Positions 33,126-40,620 of a stretch of DNA of 63,080 bases are shown here, piece after piece (within the stretch, counting starts at the first letter, position 1; every line of letters starts with the position of its first letter). This DNA comes from a virus. The stretch spans positions 1 to 63,080 of IMG/VR virus record IMGVR_UViG_3300022562_000858. One strand, given 5' to 3'. Both the position numbers and the translations under genes were made by a program. Below the pieces are notes generated by a model. It had not been told where the DNA came from. It made no database searches and saw nothing but the letters and a program-made list of their open reading frames with translations.

Positions 33126-33800
33126 CTATTCGGTCCGGCTCGCCGCTCCTTCAATGGCGGGCCGCGGCGACGACGGCAGCGTTCCCTCGTGCCGCCGGCG
33201 CATGAATTCCTCCACCGGCAGCCCGTACTGCTCTGCCAGTACCATGTCCTCCAGGCGGATCGTCGTCAGATCCACCGAGAGCTTGTTGGGCCACATGCCG
33301 ATGTGCTTGCCGTACAGCTCGGCCGCCTTGTTGGGGTCGTGCAGCTTGATCTTGTTGTTGGTGCGCACGCGAACCACGCGCCCCTCAGCGTCCAGCGTCT
33401 CTACCCGCGTGGTGCTGACCTCGGCCACCGCATCGAGCGCGTGGTCGGGAACCTCGCTCATATCCTTCAGCTCGACCCCGCCCGGTCCCCACTTCACGAC
33501 GTCCGACATACGCGAGAAAGCGACGTTCGCCAGCTTGCGCGCCACGTCGTCCTGCGTCTTGTCCATCCGGCCTTCGAGCGCCTTGTGCTGCTTCTCCAGG
33601 TATGCACGCAACTGCACATTCTCACGGAACAGCCGGGCCGAAGCTCCGACCGCCGCGTTGCCCTTCGCTGCATAGCCAGCCGCCTTGTAGGACTTAATCT
33701 GACTACCGGCACAGTCCACGTGCTCTTTGACCCGGCCAAGGAAAATGTCGGCGCAGAGCTGCTGCTTGTCGGTGAGACCGTTGCTGTTCTTGCGTGCCAT
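33126..33800 (-). CDS. terS: Terminase small subunit, 224 aa
   Basis: Opens with GLTDKQQLCADIFLG and continues SYKAAGYAAKGNAAVGASARLFRE, the N-terminal helix-turn-helix pattern of the Terminase_2 small-subunit family, then a helical oligomerisation region and a C-terminal tail after RLEDMVLAEQYGLPVEEFM. It recognises the packaging site and recruits the large subunit. It is the first gene of the late block; no strong promoter is evident just upstream on its strand, so transcription may arrive from further right. Confidence 0.85.
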   Translation of the reverse strand: MARKNSNGLTDKQQLCADIFLGRVKEHVDCAGSQIKSYKAAGYAAKGNAAVGASARLFRENVQLRAYLEKQHKALEGRMDKTQDDVARKLANVAFSRMSDVVKWGPGGVELKDMSEVPDHALDAVAEVSTTRVETLDAEGRVVRVRTNNKIKLHDPNKAAELYGKHIGMWPNKLSVDLTTIRLEDMVLAEQYGLPVEEFMRRRHEGTLPSSPRPAIEGAASRTE

Positions 33801-33810
33801 GTTTGCTATC

Positions 33811-33840
33811 TTGACAAGACGAACATTGTTCGCCTATCCT
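33811..33840 (+). promoter_or_regulatory. Consensus promoter with embedded palindrome
   Basis: TTGACA, an 18-nt spacer and TATCCT read on the plus strand 46 nt before the first island gene. The spacer holds the palindrome CGAACA-T-TGTTCG (33820-33832), ideally placed for a repressor. It drives the plus-strand gene island 33886-36976. Confidence 0.7.
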
Positions 33841-33885
33841 GTTTGTGCAGTTTCCCGAAACCTCTGATGACTGGAGCCCAATACC

Positions 33886-34071
33886 ATGCTCACAACCAGA
33901 ATCGACGCCGGCGACTACATCCAGACGCAGGACGGATGGTGCCAGGTGTTTGTAGTGCTCGGACGCGGCACACAGCCGCAGCCCACCTACCTGACCCGCG
34001 ATGGGCGCGAGTACCTCCACAGCGAGGTAACTGACATCCGCCTGCCCGGTGAAGTCTCGGGCCTCAACTGA
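33886..34071 (+). CDS. Small protein, 61 aa, first gene of the plus-strand island
   Basis: Reads MLTTRIDAGDYIQTQDGWCQ and is beta-rich with one Cys. GGAG lies ~8 nt upstream, and the promoter with palindrome is 46 nt upstream. No family recognised. Probably expressed early or in lysogeny, depending on which regulator binds the palindrome. Confidence 0.7.
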   Translation: MLTTRIDAGDYIQTQDGWCQVFVVLGRGTQPQPTYLTRDGREYLHSEVTDIRLPGEVSGLN

Positions 34072-34084
34072 CAGGAGACTGAAA

Positions 34085-34306
34085 ATGCCCGAATGCAACG
34101 CACAGCGATTAGAAGAATTGACGGCCAGCGTAGACCGATCAATCTCTGCGGTTATCACCGCGCTTTACGATCTTCGCTACCACTCGTCGCCTAGTGAGCT
34201 TCGGACCGTGCTGCGCGCTGAGAATGCCGTGCTTGCGGCAATGGGTTACTCACGCGAAGCCTATGACGAGGGCTACCCGGATTGGATATACGACAGCCAG
34301 TGCTAG
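34085..34306 (+). CDS. Small protein, 73 aa
   Basis: Chosen start MPECNAQRLEELTASVDRS has AGGAG about 7 nt upstream. Helical throughout (ISAVITALYDLRYH, LRTVLRAENAVLAAMGY), acidic C-terminus. No family recognised. Confidence 0.72.
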   Translation: MPECNAQRLEELTASVDRSISAVITALYDLRYHSSPSELRTVLRAENAVLAAMGYSREAYDEGYPDWIYDSQC

Positions 34307-34378
34307 TGACTCAGCCCGAGCCTTCGCCACGGACGGCGAGGGCTGGCGCGGACTCACCCACCACGACAGGAGACAGCA

Positions 34379-34696
34379 ATGGAAACTGAGTACAAATGCC
34401 CCGAATGCGGCAACACCCTGCTAACCGCCGACGCCATCACGCGCGTGGACGTGGTGTGGGGCGCCGAAGGGCAAGCGATCCCCACGATCACGGACTTGGA
34501 GGACTGCGCGATCACAGACAAGTCCTGGATGCTCTGCCACGAGTGCGACCACGAGGACTGGTCGCCCGCGTTCATTAACAAGGCGTGGAGCCAGTACGAG
34601 CCGCCCGTGCACATTTCCGTGCGCTCGCAGGTGCGTGCCGCGATCCGCACGGCTCATGAGCACGGCGCCGAATTGAACCCCTACCTCGTCTACTGA
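34379..34696 (+). CDS. Zinc-ribbon protein, 105 aa
   Basis: Begins METEYKCPECGNTLL and later has LCHECDHEDW, two CxxC knuckles of a zinc ribbon. AGGAG precedes the ATG. C-terminal helix SVRSQVRAAIRTAHEHG. Nucleic-acid or protein binding is possible; specific role unknown. Confidence 0.78.
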   Translation: METEYKCPECGNTLLTADAITRVDVVWGAEGQAIPTITDLEDCAITDKSWMLCHECDHEDWSPAFINKAWSQYEPPVHISVRSQVRAAIRTAHEHGAELNPYLVY

Positions 34697-34708
34697 CAGG
34701 AGAGCACC

Positions 34709-34933
34709 ATGCAGCCCTACACCGTCCTACTGCTCTACCCGGACACGCTCGCTGAGACCTACGGCCAAGAGACCTACTTGGCTCACGTCGAAGCGGACGA
34801 CAGTCTCAAGGCGTCGCAGACCGCGCAGGAGCTTGCGCGCCTCGACACCAATGAGGCCGTGGACGACCCCGACGACTTCTACCCGCTGATCGTCATTGCT
34901 GGCCACCACGACGATCTGCTCTACCGGAGATAG
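34709..34933 (+). CDS. Small acidic protein, 74 aa
   Basis: Reads MQPYTVLLLYPDTLAETYGQ, with further beta-alpha-beta pattern (AHVEADDSLKASQTAQELA, PLIVIAGHHDDLLY). AGGAG precedes ATG. Strongly acidic. Small acidic early proteins can be inhibitors, but no family is recognised. Confidence 0.74.
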   Translation: MQPYTVLLLYPDTLAETYGQETYLAHVEADDSLKASQTAQELARLDTNEAVDDPDDFYPLIVIAGHHDDLLYRR

Positions 34934-34935
34934 CC

Positions 34936-35220
34936 ATGAACCCGAAACCGATCCTCGATACCGCCACGCTCTACATAGGCGACAACGGCCGCATCGTGTG
35001 CGGCAAACAGGCTTGCGCCGGCTGCCACGCCTTCTACACGGGCCGCGATCTGTCCGGCCAACCTCTGCTCATCATTGGCGACGTCGAAGCTGAGGCGCTG
35101 CGCGGCGCAGGGTGCAGCGCGGAGTGCGAAGTGTGCGGACACCAGCACGGGAGCGACACGGAATCCGCCCCGCGCCCCGAGCCGGAGCCCGCCGAGGTTT
35201 TCACCTTCACGCTGTACTGA
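34936..35220 (+). CDS. Cys-rich protein, 94 aa
   Basis: Contains CGKQACAGCHAFY and CSAECEVCGHQHG, a likely zinc-binding pair, then an acidic Pro-rich tail (PRPEPEPAEVFTFTLY). Two nt after the previous stop. No family recognised. Confidence 0.74.
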   Translation: MNPKPILDTATLYIGDNGRIVCGKQACAGCHAFYTGRDLSGQPLLIIGDVEAEALRGAGCSAECEVCGHQHGSDTESAPRPEPEPAEVFTFTLY

Positions 35221-35292
35221 GTTGCCCGGCCTCTGTCCTCTGGCGCGTGTCAGAGGGCAGACGCGGATCAACCCACAACAGGAGACACCATC

Positions 35293-35847
35293 ATGGGATG
35301 GGACTACTACCCGAAGCCCGACAACGTACGGCAGGACTTGGACGACAACCGCACATGGACCAGCGAGCGCGGCACCTACCGCGTGCTCAAATCCGCAATC
35401 GTGAGGATGCGTGAGTATTACGCAGCCGTCGAATTCATCGACAAGGCGGGAAGCCGCACCGTGTTCTGCTCCGTCGCCATGCTCGATTTCCGTCCGCGCG
35501 ACCCCGAGGGCTACACCTTCGGCAAGAAGGACATGGACGAGACGATGGGGCCGAACATCGACAACTGCCCCGCCGCGATCCTCGACCTGCTCACCGAGCC
35601 CGAAAACGATTGGGCGCGCGATTGGCGCATCCGGTGCCGGGCAAAGATCACCGCTCGCCAGAATCGCCCTCGGCTCGTCGACGGCGCACGCATCAAGCTG
35701 GCAGAGGCCGTGCACTTCCGCAACGGCACGAAGCGCGACACCTTCACGGTCGAAAAGCAGTTTCGCACCGTTCGCTTCCGCGGCGAGGACGGCGGCTACT
35801 ACCGCTTCCCTCGTCACTACCTCGACGGCGCTACCCGCGTCGACTGA
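35293..35847 (+). CDS. Hypothetical protein of MGW-type family, 184 aa
   Basis: Opens MGWDYYPKP and contains VLKSAIVRMREYYAAVEFID, KKDMDETMGPNIDNCPAAILDLL and a C-terminal beta domain with basic residues. Small proteins beginning MGW.Y with this catalytic-looking DETMGP block occur widely in phages and plasmids of Proteobacteria. Activity not known. AGGAG upstream. Confidence 0.78.
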   Translation: MGWDYYPKPDNVRQDLDDNRTWTSERGTYRVLKSAIVRMREYYAAVEFIDKAGSRTVFCSVAMLDFRPRDPEGYTFGKKDMDETMGPNIDNCPAAILDLLTEPENDWARDWRIRCRAKITARQNRPRLVDGARIKLAEAVHFRNGTKRDTFTVEKQFRTVRFRGEDGGYYRFPRHYLDGATRVD

Positions 35848-35880
35848 CCACCACCACCACCACGATCCAGGAGCTACCCA

Positions 35881-36308
35881 TGACGCAGGCAATCCCCAAA
35901 GAGCTACACGACGCCATCCACTCCCTGCCGCAGTTCATCGGCCCCGAGCAATTCTCTGTGCTGCGCGGCGCGCTGCAGGGCGAGGAACAGCAATGGTTCG
36001 CCCGCACGCTGGCCGACTTGGCGGCGCGCATCGGCTCGATGCCCAAGGTCTACGAGCAGGACGGCAAGGGCGACGAGGCCATCGCCTACCTGCACTACTT
36101 CAAGGGCGCGGCCGACTTCTACATCACCGAGAAAGACAGCGACCCGGACGGCGAGGGCCAGATCCAGGCCTTCGGGTTGGCCGACTACGGCTACGGCGCG
36201 GAGCTTGGCTACATCAGCATCAAGGAGCTGCTCGCCGCCGGCGTGGAGATTGATCTGCACTTCGATCCCGCCACGCTGCGCCAGATCAAGGAAAGCCGCT
36301 ACCGGTGA
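35881..36308 (+). CDS. DUF2958-like protein, 142 aa
   Basis: Start MTQAIPKELHDAIHSLPQ has AGGAG 7 nt upstream. The C-terminal half has AYLHYFKGAADFYITEKDS, QAFGLADYGYGAELGYISI and ELLAAGVEIDLHFDP, in the order typical of the DUF2958 family found on plasmids and phages. Function unknown. Confidence 0.75.
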
Positions 36309-36370
36309 GCCGGTCCCTGCCCGGTCAGAGCGGGCAGTGGCAGTCTCACCACCAACCACAGGAGGCAACC

Positions 36371-36616
36371 ATGCGCCCCGATCAGTTCAATCGAATCGTG
36401 CAGTACGTCATCAACACCCGTGACCTTTGCGGTAACGAGCGCGAGGCCATGATAGACGCGGCGGCAGACGAAGGGCTCAAGCTCACCGCCGAGGACCGCG
36501 GCAGAATCATGGGGCAGGTCAACAAGGTATGGGCCGACTGGCAGTGCGCGGCCCGCGTGACCAACCCCATCAGCTCCGACGAGCGTGCGCAGATCAATCG
36601 CGCGCTGGAGGATTGA
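36371..36616 (+). CDS. Small helical protein, 81 aa
   Basis: Start MRPDQFNRIVQYVINTRD has GGAGG upstream. Helical, with DEGLKLTAEDRGRIMGQVNKVW. A longer in-frame start is less likely because the chosen one has the ribosome site. No family recognised. Confidence 0.72.
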   Translation: MRPDQFNRIVQYVINTRDLCGNEREAMIDAAADEGLKLTAEDRGRIMGQVNKVWADWQCAARVTNPISSDERAQINRALED

Positions 36617-36618
36617 CC

Positions 36619-36804
36619 ATGAACCGTTGCGATGATTGCGGGCACCAATGCTCAGACGACGAACTCAAAGTAACCCTTTACCAAATCCCGCACCTGCTTG
36701 AGCGCATAGAGCCTGGTGGTATAGTGCCGGCTGGAGAGTGCCCTAATTGCGGGGCACTCACGTACCCCGATTACAGCCTGCAGACCAATGGACAACAGGA
36801 CTAG
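36619..36804 (+). CDS. Zinc-ribbon protein, 61 aa
   Basis: Two CxxC pairs: MNRCDDCGHQCSD and GECPNCGAL, separated by about 36 residues with YQIPHLLERIEPG between. Two nt after the previous stop. Overlaps the next gene by 17 nt. Likely small zinc-binding regulator or adaptor. Confidence 0.74.
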   Translation: MNRCDDCGHQCSDDELKVTLYQIPHLLERIEPGGIVPAGECPNCGALTYPDYSLQTNGQQD

Positions 36805-36976
36805 ACTTCGCAAGTTGGTAGAGCGCCACGAGCTCACGCAGCAGGAGGTTGTCGACATCATTGCTGACGAGACCGGGGACCAAGTGACAAAGCGTGCCGT
36901 TCAGCACTGGCTCGGCGGCACGCGCCCCTGCCCCGGATGGGTACTGCGAATCCTCAAGCTGCACCTAGAGGGCTAG
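36788..36976 (+). CDS. XRE-type helix-turn-helix regulator, 62 aa
   Basis: MDNRTRLRKLVERHELTQQEVVDII begins an XRE-like HTH, continuing through VTKRAVQHWLGGTRPCPGW. Last gene of the plus-strand island and convergent with the minus-strand genes (4-nt overlap of ends). It may act on the palindromic promoter at 33811 or elsewhere. DNA binding is confident; target unknown. Confidence 0.8.
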   Translation: MDNRTRLRKLVERHELTQQEVVDIIADETGDQVTKRAVQHWLGGTRPCPGWVLRILKLHLEG

Positions 36977-37227
36977 TCGCCGTCCCGCCCCTGGTCCACC
37001 ATCGGCTGTAGTAGCTTCATCGCGCCGGCCTGCAGCGCACACACCACGCTAGGCCCCTCGCTGTCCGGTCCGGCGCCGAATACCTCCAGCGTCGTCCCGA
37101 GTAGCACCACCCCGACGCAGCCCACGCGGCCGTAGGCGCCGTCCTCAATCTCCTGCGCAATCTCACGCAGCGCCGATACCGGATCGCGGTAGTTCGATGC
37201 GTACAGCGTGGTGACTTCGGCAACCAT
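36973..37227 (-). CDS. Small protein, 84 aa
   Basis: Start MVAEVTTLYASNYRDP overlaps the preceding stop as TGATG. Contains SALREIAQEIEDGAYG and a hydrophobic beta segment RVGCVGVVLLGTTLEVFGAG. Last of four coupled minus-strand genes. Function unknown. Confidence 0.78.
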   Translation of the reverse strand: MVAEVTTLYASNYRDPVSALREIAQEIEDGAYGRVGCVGVVLLGTTLEVFGAGPDSEGPSVVCALQAGAMKLLQPMVDQGRDGD

Positions 37228-37442
37228 CAGAAGCGCCGCGCCTTGACCCCGAAGGCCAGCAGCGCGAATCCGATCACCAGCAGCACGGCGCCAACTCGGC
37301 CCCACGCCGGCGCAGCGCCTATCCACTCAGCGCATACCAGCCCCGCCCCGCAGCATTCAATCAGCACGGACGTGCGCCACGTGCGCGCAGTCGGCGGGGT
37401 GTAGGCCGGTCCGCCGTCAGGCCACAGCACAATCTTCGTCAT
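37227..37442 (-). CDS. Small membrane protein, 71 aa
   Basis: Start MTKIVLWPDGGPAYTPP overlaps the preceding stop as TAATG. Two hydrophobic parts: SVLIECCGAGLVCAEWIG and AVLLVIGFALLAFGVKARRF, the last being a good membrane helix with positive end inside. Might be a holin-like or accessory lysis protein, although the main lysis genes are elsewhere. Confidence 0.78.
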   Translation of the reverse strand: MTKIVLWPDGGPAYTPPTARTWRTSVLIECCGAGLVCAEWIGAAPAWGRVGAVLLVIGFALLAFGVKARRF

Positions 37443-37717
37443 TAGTGCCAGTACCCGAACGGCTTGCGACACGAGGGCACGCCGCCAGGCCACATATCCC
37501 AGCGACCGACCTGCAGGGTTGGGGCATCGCCCGTCTTGGTCTGCCTGACCATCAGCCACTCGTGATAGCGCAGGTACTCCGACGGTGGCATGTAGACCGT
37601 CGCGCCCGTCTCACGGCCGCCGCGGTCGTCCATGATGCCGACGATCACCTGCGCCTGGTCGGCCGCGTGCGCAGCGCCGGCGATAGCCAGCAGGCACGCG
37701 GAGACAATGCTACGCAC
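37442..37717 (-). CDS. Small secreted protein, 91 aa
   Basis: Reads from GTG: VRSIVSACLLAIAGAAHA, a Sec signal peptide ending in AHA, followed by DQAQVIVGIMDDRGGRE. It overlaps the upstream gene by 8 nt. Two Cys, one in the signal peptide and one at the C-terminus (VPSCRKPFGYWH). Periplasmic location expected; role unknown. Confidence 0.72.
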   Translation of the reverse strand: MRSIVSACLLAIAGAAHAADQAQVIVGIMDDRGGRETGATVYMPPSEYLRYHEWLMVRQTKTGDAPTLQVGRWDMWPGGVPSCRKPFGYWH

Positions 37718-37904
37718 GGCGCGTGCCGTTCCTGCGTCCACCGGCCGATGCCACGCGCCTCGAGCTGCCACGCCGCGAACTCTGGTCCTTCTTGGGCGGC
37801 TTGCCGCCGCCGGTCATCTGTTCCTCGACCTCTTTGCGGACCGTGCCGCGGACCGCCTCAGCGGCGTTTTTGGGCTTGCGGGGGATCGTGCTGCCTGATG
37901 CCAT
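37710..37904 (-). CDS. Small basic protein, 64 aa
   Basis: Start MASGSTIPRKPKNAAEAVRG has GGAGG 5 nt upstream. Helical middle (RGTVRKEVEEQMTGGG) and an Arg/Ser/Gly-rich tail (SSRRGSSRRVASAGGRRNG) typical of a nucleic-acid-binding tail. First gene after a terminator. Function unknown. Confidence 0.75.
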   Translation of the reverse strand: MASGSTIPRKPKNAAEAVRGTVRKEVEEQMTGGGKPPKKDQSSRRGSSRRVASAGGRRNGTRRA

Positions 37905-37918
37905 GGTGGCCTCCACGT

Positions 37919-37949
37919 AAAAAGGCCGGCCCCGAAACGGGAACCGGCC
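37919..37949 (-). terminator. Rho-independent terminator
   Basis: Stem GGCCGG/CCGGCC continued by CCCG/CGGG with a TTT loop, and TTTTT following on the minus strand. Ends the early-left transcript from 45907, or serves as an attenuator downstream of a promoter near 38010. Confidence 0.85.
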
Positions 37950-38004
37950 TTGTGTGATGTGATACCTCTGGTGACAGTAGAACTTTGTGGGAAAAGTGTC
38001 AGGT

Positions 38005-38010
38005 TGTCAA
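38005..38010 (-). promoter_or_regulatory. Possible promoter -35 element upstream of the terminator
   Basis: TTGACA on the minus strand overlaps the stop of the 101-aa gene. The -10 region is weak (CAAAGT about 17 nt later). Because the terminator follows within 60 nt, the arrangement resembles a late promoter that needs antitermination. Confidence 0.3.
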
Positions 38011-38312
38011 GCAACTGGCGGGGCATCAGGGGGCCAGGATTGTGCATCGCCGCACATAGGGCAATACGGGAACCCGCGGTCACTGAGGCGAAACAGATCG
38101 TTTCCGCATGAGCAGGTCCAGTGCATTCCAGAATACGCGACGTGTCCCGCCATGCGGCCATACTCCAGCCCGCACAGCGGACAATCCAACCAGGTTGTCC
38201 CAACAGGCGCCACCGCGACCCACTCGTGATCGCACAGCAGGCAGCGCGCCTCACCTGATAGGTGCGGCGTGCGCTCCTGTCGCTCCCGATCCAAGTCGAT
38301 GATGTCAGCCAC
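38007..38312 (-). CDS. Multi-zinc-ribbon protein, 101 aa, GTG start
   Basis: The chosen GTG start overlaps the preceding gene by 8 nt (VADIIDLDRERQERTP). Four Cys pairs: CLLC, CPLC, CSCG and CPMC, so two zinc ribbons in tandem. Last gene of the early-left unit. Nucleic-acid or protein binding likely; no family named. Confidence 0.72.
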   Translation of the reverse strand: MADIIDLDRERQERTPHLSGEARCLLCDHEWVAVAPVGTTWLDCPLCGLEYGRMAGHVAYSGMHWTCSCGNDLFRLSDRGFPYCPMCGDAQSWPPDAPPVA

Positions 38313-38568
38313 GGCGTAGCGTGTCGATGCTGCGCACGGCGCGGCGCGGTATGCGAATGATCCCACTCGCCTGCAACGACCCGCCCTCTGCTTCCCCGAT
38401 GTTAGGGGCAAGTAGGAACCGCCGAGGGTTTTCGTCGACCAGCCATCCCACCGACTTGCAGAGGACTGTTCCCCACTCTCGGAAATCTTCGCTATCTACC
38501 CACACCCAGCGCGGTACCGGCTGCGCGCTGTCCTCCCACTCGATCATCACCAAACGCGGATTGCTCAT
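38305..38568 (-). CDS. Small protein, 87 aa
   Basis: Start MSNPRLVMIEWEDSAQPVP overlaps the preceding stop as ATGA. Beta-rich with WVWVDSEDFREWG and FLLAPNIGEAEGG. No family recognised. Confidence 0.78.
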   Translation of the reverse strand: MSNPRLVMIEWEDSAQPVPRWVWVDSEDFREWGTVLCKSVGWLVDENPRRFLLAPNIGEAEGGSLQASGIIRIPRRAVRSIDTLRRG

Positions 38569-39086
38569 TCCAGCACCCCAATGCCCCGGAAGGGCTCGTA
38601 GAGCCGGCCGACGACACGCAGCCGCCAAGCCTCGATTTCGTTGCGAATCTGGCGCCCCCACTCGGCCGTGGTCTCGTGCGACACCCCGTAGCGCTCGGCC
38701 CATGCCCGGCTCGATTTGTGCCGGCGGCCGATCACCGCGCGAATCTGGTCCTCGATGAACCAGCGGTCACGTTTGATCTTGCGTCGCAGGCCTTCGCGCA
38801 GATCCTTCATGGGCTCCAGGTCGTAGCCGTAGAACACCCGGAGCAGCGCCCACTCAGAATCCACCGTGCAGCGGCGTGCGAGCCCGAGAATCAGCGCCGC
38901 CTGCGCGTGGCACCCCCATAGGCCCAGCTCGCTCACCACGTCCGGCGCGTCCCTGAGCTTGCCGGGCTGGTGGATCAGCTTGTGCCAGGAGGGAGACGTG
39001 AATACCTCGCGCGCAGCGACGTTGAATGCCCAGGACAGCGCTTCCTCTACGCTGCCGAATCGCTCGTTGACGGCGGGCTCGCTCAT
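38565..39086 (-). CDS. Putative late regulator (antiterminator-like position), 173 aa
   Basis: Helical protein with GRRHKSSRAWAERYGVSHETTAEWGRQIRNEI, a convincing helix-turn-helix near the C-terminus (~120-150). Position at the far end of the replication unit is where lambdoid phages encode Q-like antiterminators, but no Q motif was recognised. It is 7 nt downstream of the ParB-like gene. DNA binding likely; role inferred. Confidence 0.75.
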   Translation of the reverse strand: MSEPAVNERFGSVEEALSWAFNVAAREVFTSPSWHKLIHQPGKLRDAPDVVSELGLWGCHAQAALILGLARRCTVDSEWALLRVFYGYDLEPMKDLREGLRRKIKRDRWFIEDQIRAVIGRRHKSSRAWAERYGVSHETTAEWGRQIRNEIEAWRLRVVGRLYEPFRGIGVLE

Positions 39087-39093
39087 GCCGCTA

Positions 39094-40620
39094 TCAGGCT
39101 GCCTTCTTCTTTGCCTTGCGCGATGCCTTCGCCTTCTTGGCCTTCTTCTTCGCCCGTTCCTTGCGCGCCTTCTCCTTCTCGCGCCAAGCGGCGATTTCCT
39201 CCTGCTCGATAGCTTTTAGATCGACGCCGACCGACTCCAGCGCTTTGCGGAACCGGCCCGTGTCACCGTAGATGCCACCGCCGTAGTAGGCCCCGCGCAG
39301 CATGACCTCGAACGTCACGCCGCGGAGCTGCTCGAACGGGAGCGCGTCGATGCCGTTGTTCGCAGCCGCCCGGTAGTCGAGCTGGTTGTACTGCCCCTTG
39401 ATCGGCTCCCACCCCCTGCTCTTACACAGCGCCTTGCATCCCTCGTGCCACAGCTCCGAGACCATCGCCTTGACAACCTCGCGCCCGTCCAGCGTCTCAA
39501 GATCGAGCGCGCCAGCCTGTCTGATCGCTCGCTCTCGCGCCTTGGCCTTGGCCTTTTGCTCGGCCTCCTTGCGCCGTATCTTCTCGTCGACACGAGCGCT
39601 CCCGGTGAGCGATCCGCCGCGGTGCGTCTTGCACTTCGGTTCGACGCACACGTTGACCACCTTCCCGATCTGCGCCCCGTTGACGAAGATCCCGGCGCGC
39701 ACGTGCTCGCAAGAATCCTTCTTCACCTGCTGCCAGCGGTCGCGCGTGATCGCTTTGCTCTTTTCACCGAACGAGGACCACCGCTCAGAGAGCTCTACCG
39801 GGTTGCGGCCTTCGGCTTTCAGCTCGTCGCGCCGGCGTGCCAGGTGCGCCGCCACCTTGCCCTTGAAGCATTTGCGATCCAGGCAAACATCCTTCTTTGC
39901 CAAGTCCGGGAACAGCGCCGGCGTGAAGCCTGAGCGCTTCGAGCACGAGGTACACGTCCCCGCCGCCGGCACCAGGTCGGCGTCGTCCTTCTTGAACGCG
40001 GCACCGTGCAGGTCGCAGTGAATCTCGCTCTCGATCTGACTCGCAAGCTCCGCAACGCTCAGGGCTCGCCACCGACCGACGCACCACCCGACTGCCTCAT
40101 TCTGGTCGGCGGGCTGCAGGCGCGCGATCAGCTCTGCGTGGCCGGCGTTGATCTTGTCGGCCTCGAAGGCCTTGCGCGCCTTCGGCGTCAGGTGTGCGAG
40201 CTGCAGGCGGCGGTAGACATAGCTCTCAGACTTGCCCACCTTCGCCGCGATCGCCGGGACGTCCATGCCGTGCTCATCCTTGAGCGACTTGTAGCCGTTC
40301 GCCTCGTCAAGCGGATGGACGTCGGAGCGCTGCAGGTTCTCGATGATCGCCAGCTCGAGCGCCTGTTCGTCGGTGAGCTCGCGCACCATCGCGGGAATCT
40401 CTACCAACTCAGCCGCCTTCGCCGCGCGGTACCGGCGCGCTCCCGCCACAATCTCAAACTGGCCATCCTTCCCGTTCGGCCGCACCAGAATCGGCTCCAG
40501 TACGCCGACCTCGCGCACGCTGTCGGTCAGTTCCTTGTGCGCCTGCGGATCGTGCACGCGGCGCGGGTTGCGCTCGGATTCCGAAATCGCGGTAAGGGGT
40601 ATTACATGAAACTCATTCAT
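39094..40620 (-). CDS. ParB/Spo0J-like protein with Cys-rich insert, 508 aa
   Basis: The start MNEFHVIPLTAISESERNPR overlaps rusA by 8 nt. The N-terminal ParB domain has GQFEIVAGARRYRAAK (arginine patch) and LAIIENLQRSDVHPLDEANGY, followed by the KorB-type helix-turn-helix (VAAKVGKSESYVYRRLQL). A Cys-rich middle (CTSCSKRSGF, CLDRKCF, CVEPKCK) likely binds zinc. The tail is Lys/Ala-rich. No ParA partner is visible. In phages, such proteins act as transcription factors, nucleases or replication accessories rather than partition proteins. Confidence 0.85.
   Translation of the reverse strand: MNEFHVIPLTAISESERNPRRVHDPQAHKELTDSVREVGVLEPILVRPNGKDGQFEIVAGARRYRAAKAAELVEIPAMVRELTDEQALELAIIENLQRSDVHPLDEANGYKSLKDEHGMDVPAIAAKVGKSESYVYRRLQLAHLTPKARKAFEADKINAGHAELIARLQPADQNEAVGWCVGRWRALSVAELASQIESEIHCDLHGAAFKKDDADLVPAAGTCTSCSKRSGFTPALFPDLAKKDVCLDRKCFKGKVAAHLARRRDELKAEGRNPVELSERWSSFGEKSKAITRDRWQQVKKDSCEHVRAGIFVNGAQIGKVVNVCVEPKCKTHRGGSLTGSARVDEKIRRKEAEQKAKAKARERAIRQAGALDLETLDGREVVKAMVSELWHEGCKALCKSRGWEPIKGQYNQLDYRAAANNGIDALPFEQLRGVTFEVMLRGAYYGGGIYGDTGRFRKALESVGVDLKAIEQEEIAAWREKEKARKERAKKKAKKAKASRKAKKKAA

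Noticed and set aside
33073-34034. Plus-strand ORFs across terS (200 and 378 codons)
   Set aside because: They are shadows of terS with no ribosome site; minus-strand frame has the recognisable family pattern.
35411-36253. 280-codon plus-strand ORF over the MGW-type and DUF2958-like genes
   Set aside because: Includes a His-repeat from the intergenic CACCAC run and is out of frame with two better-supported genes that have ribosome sites.
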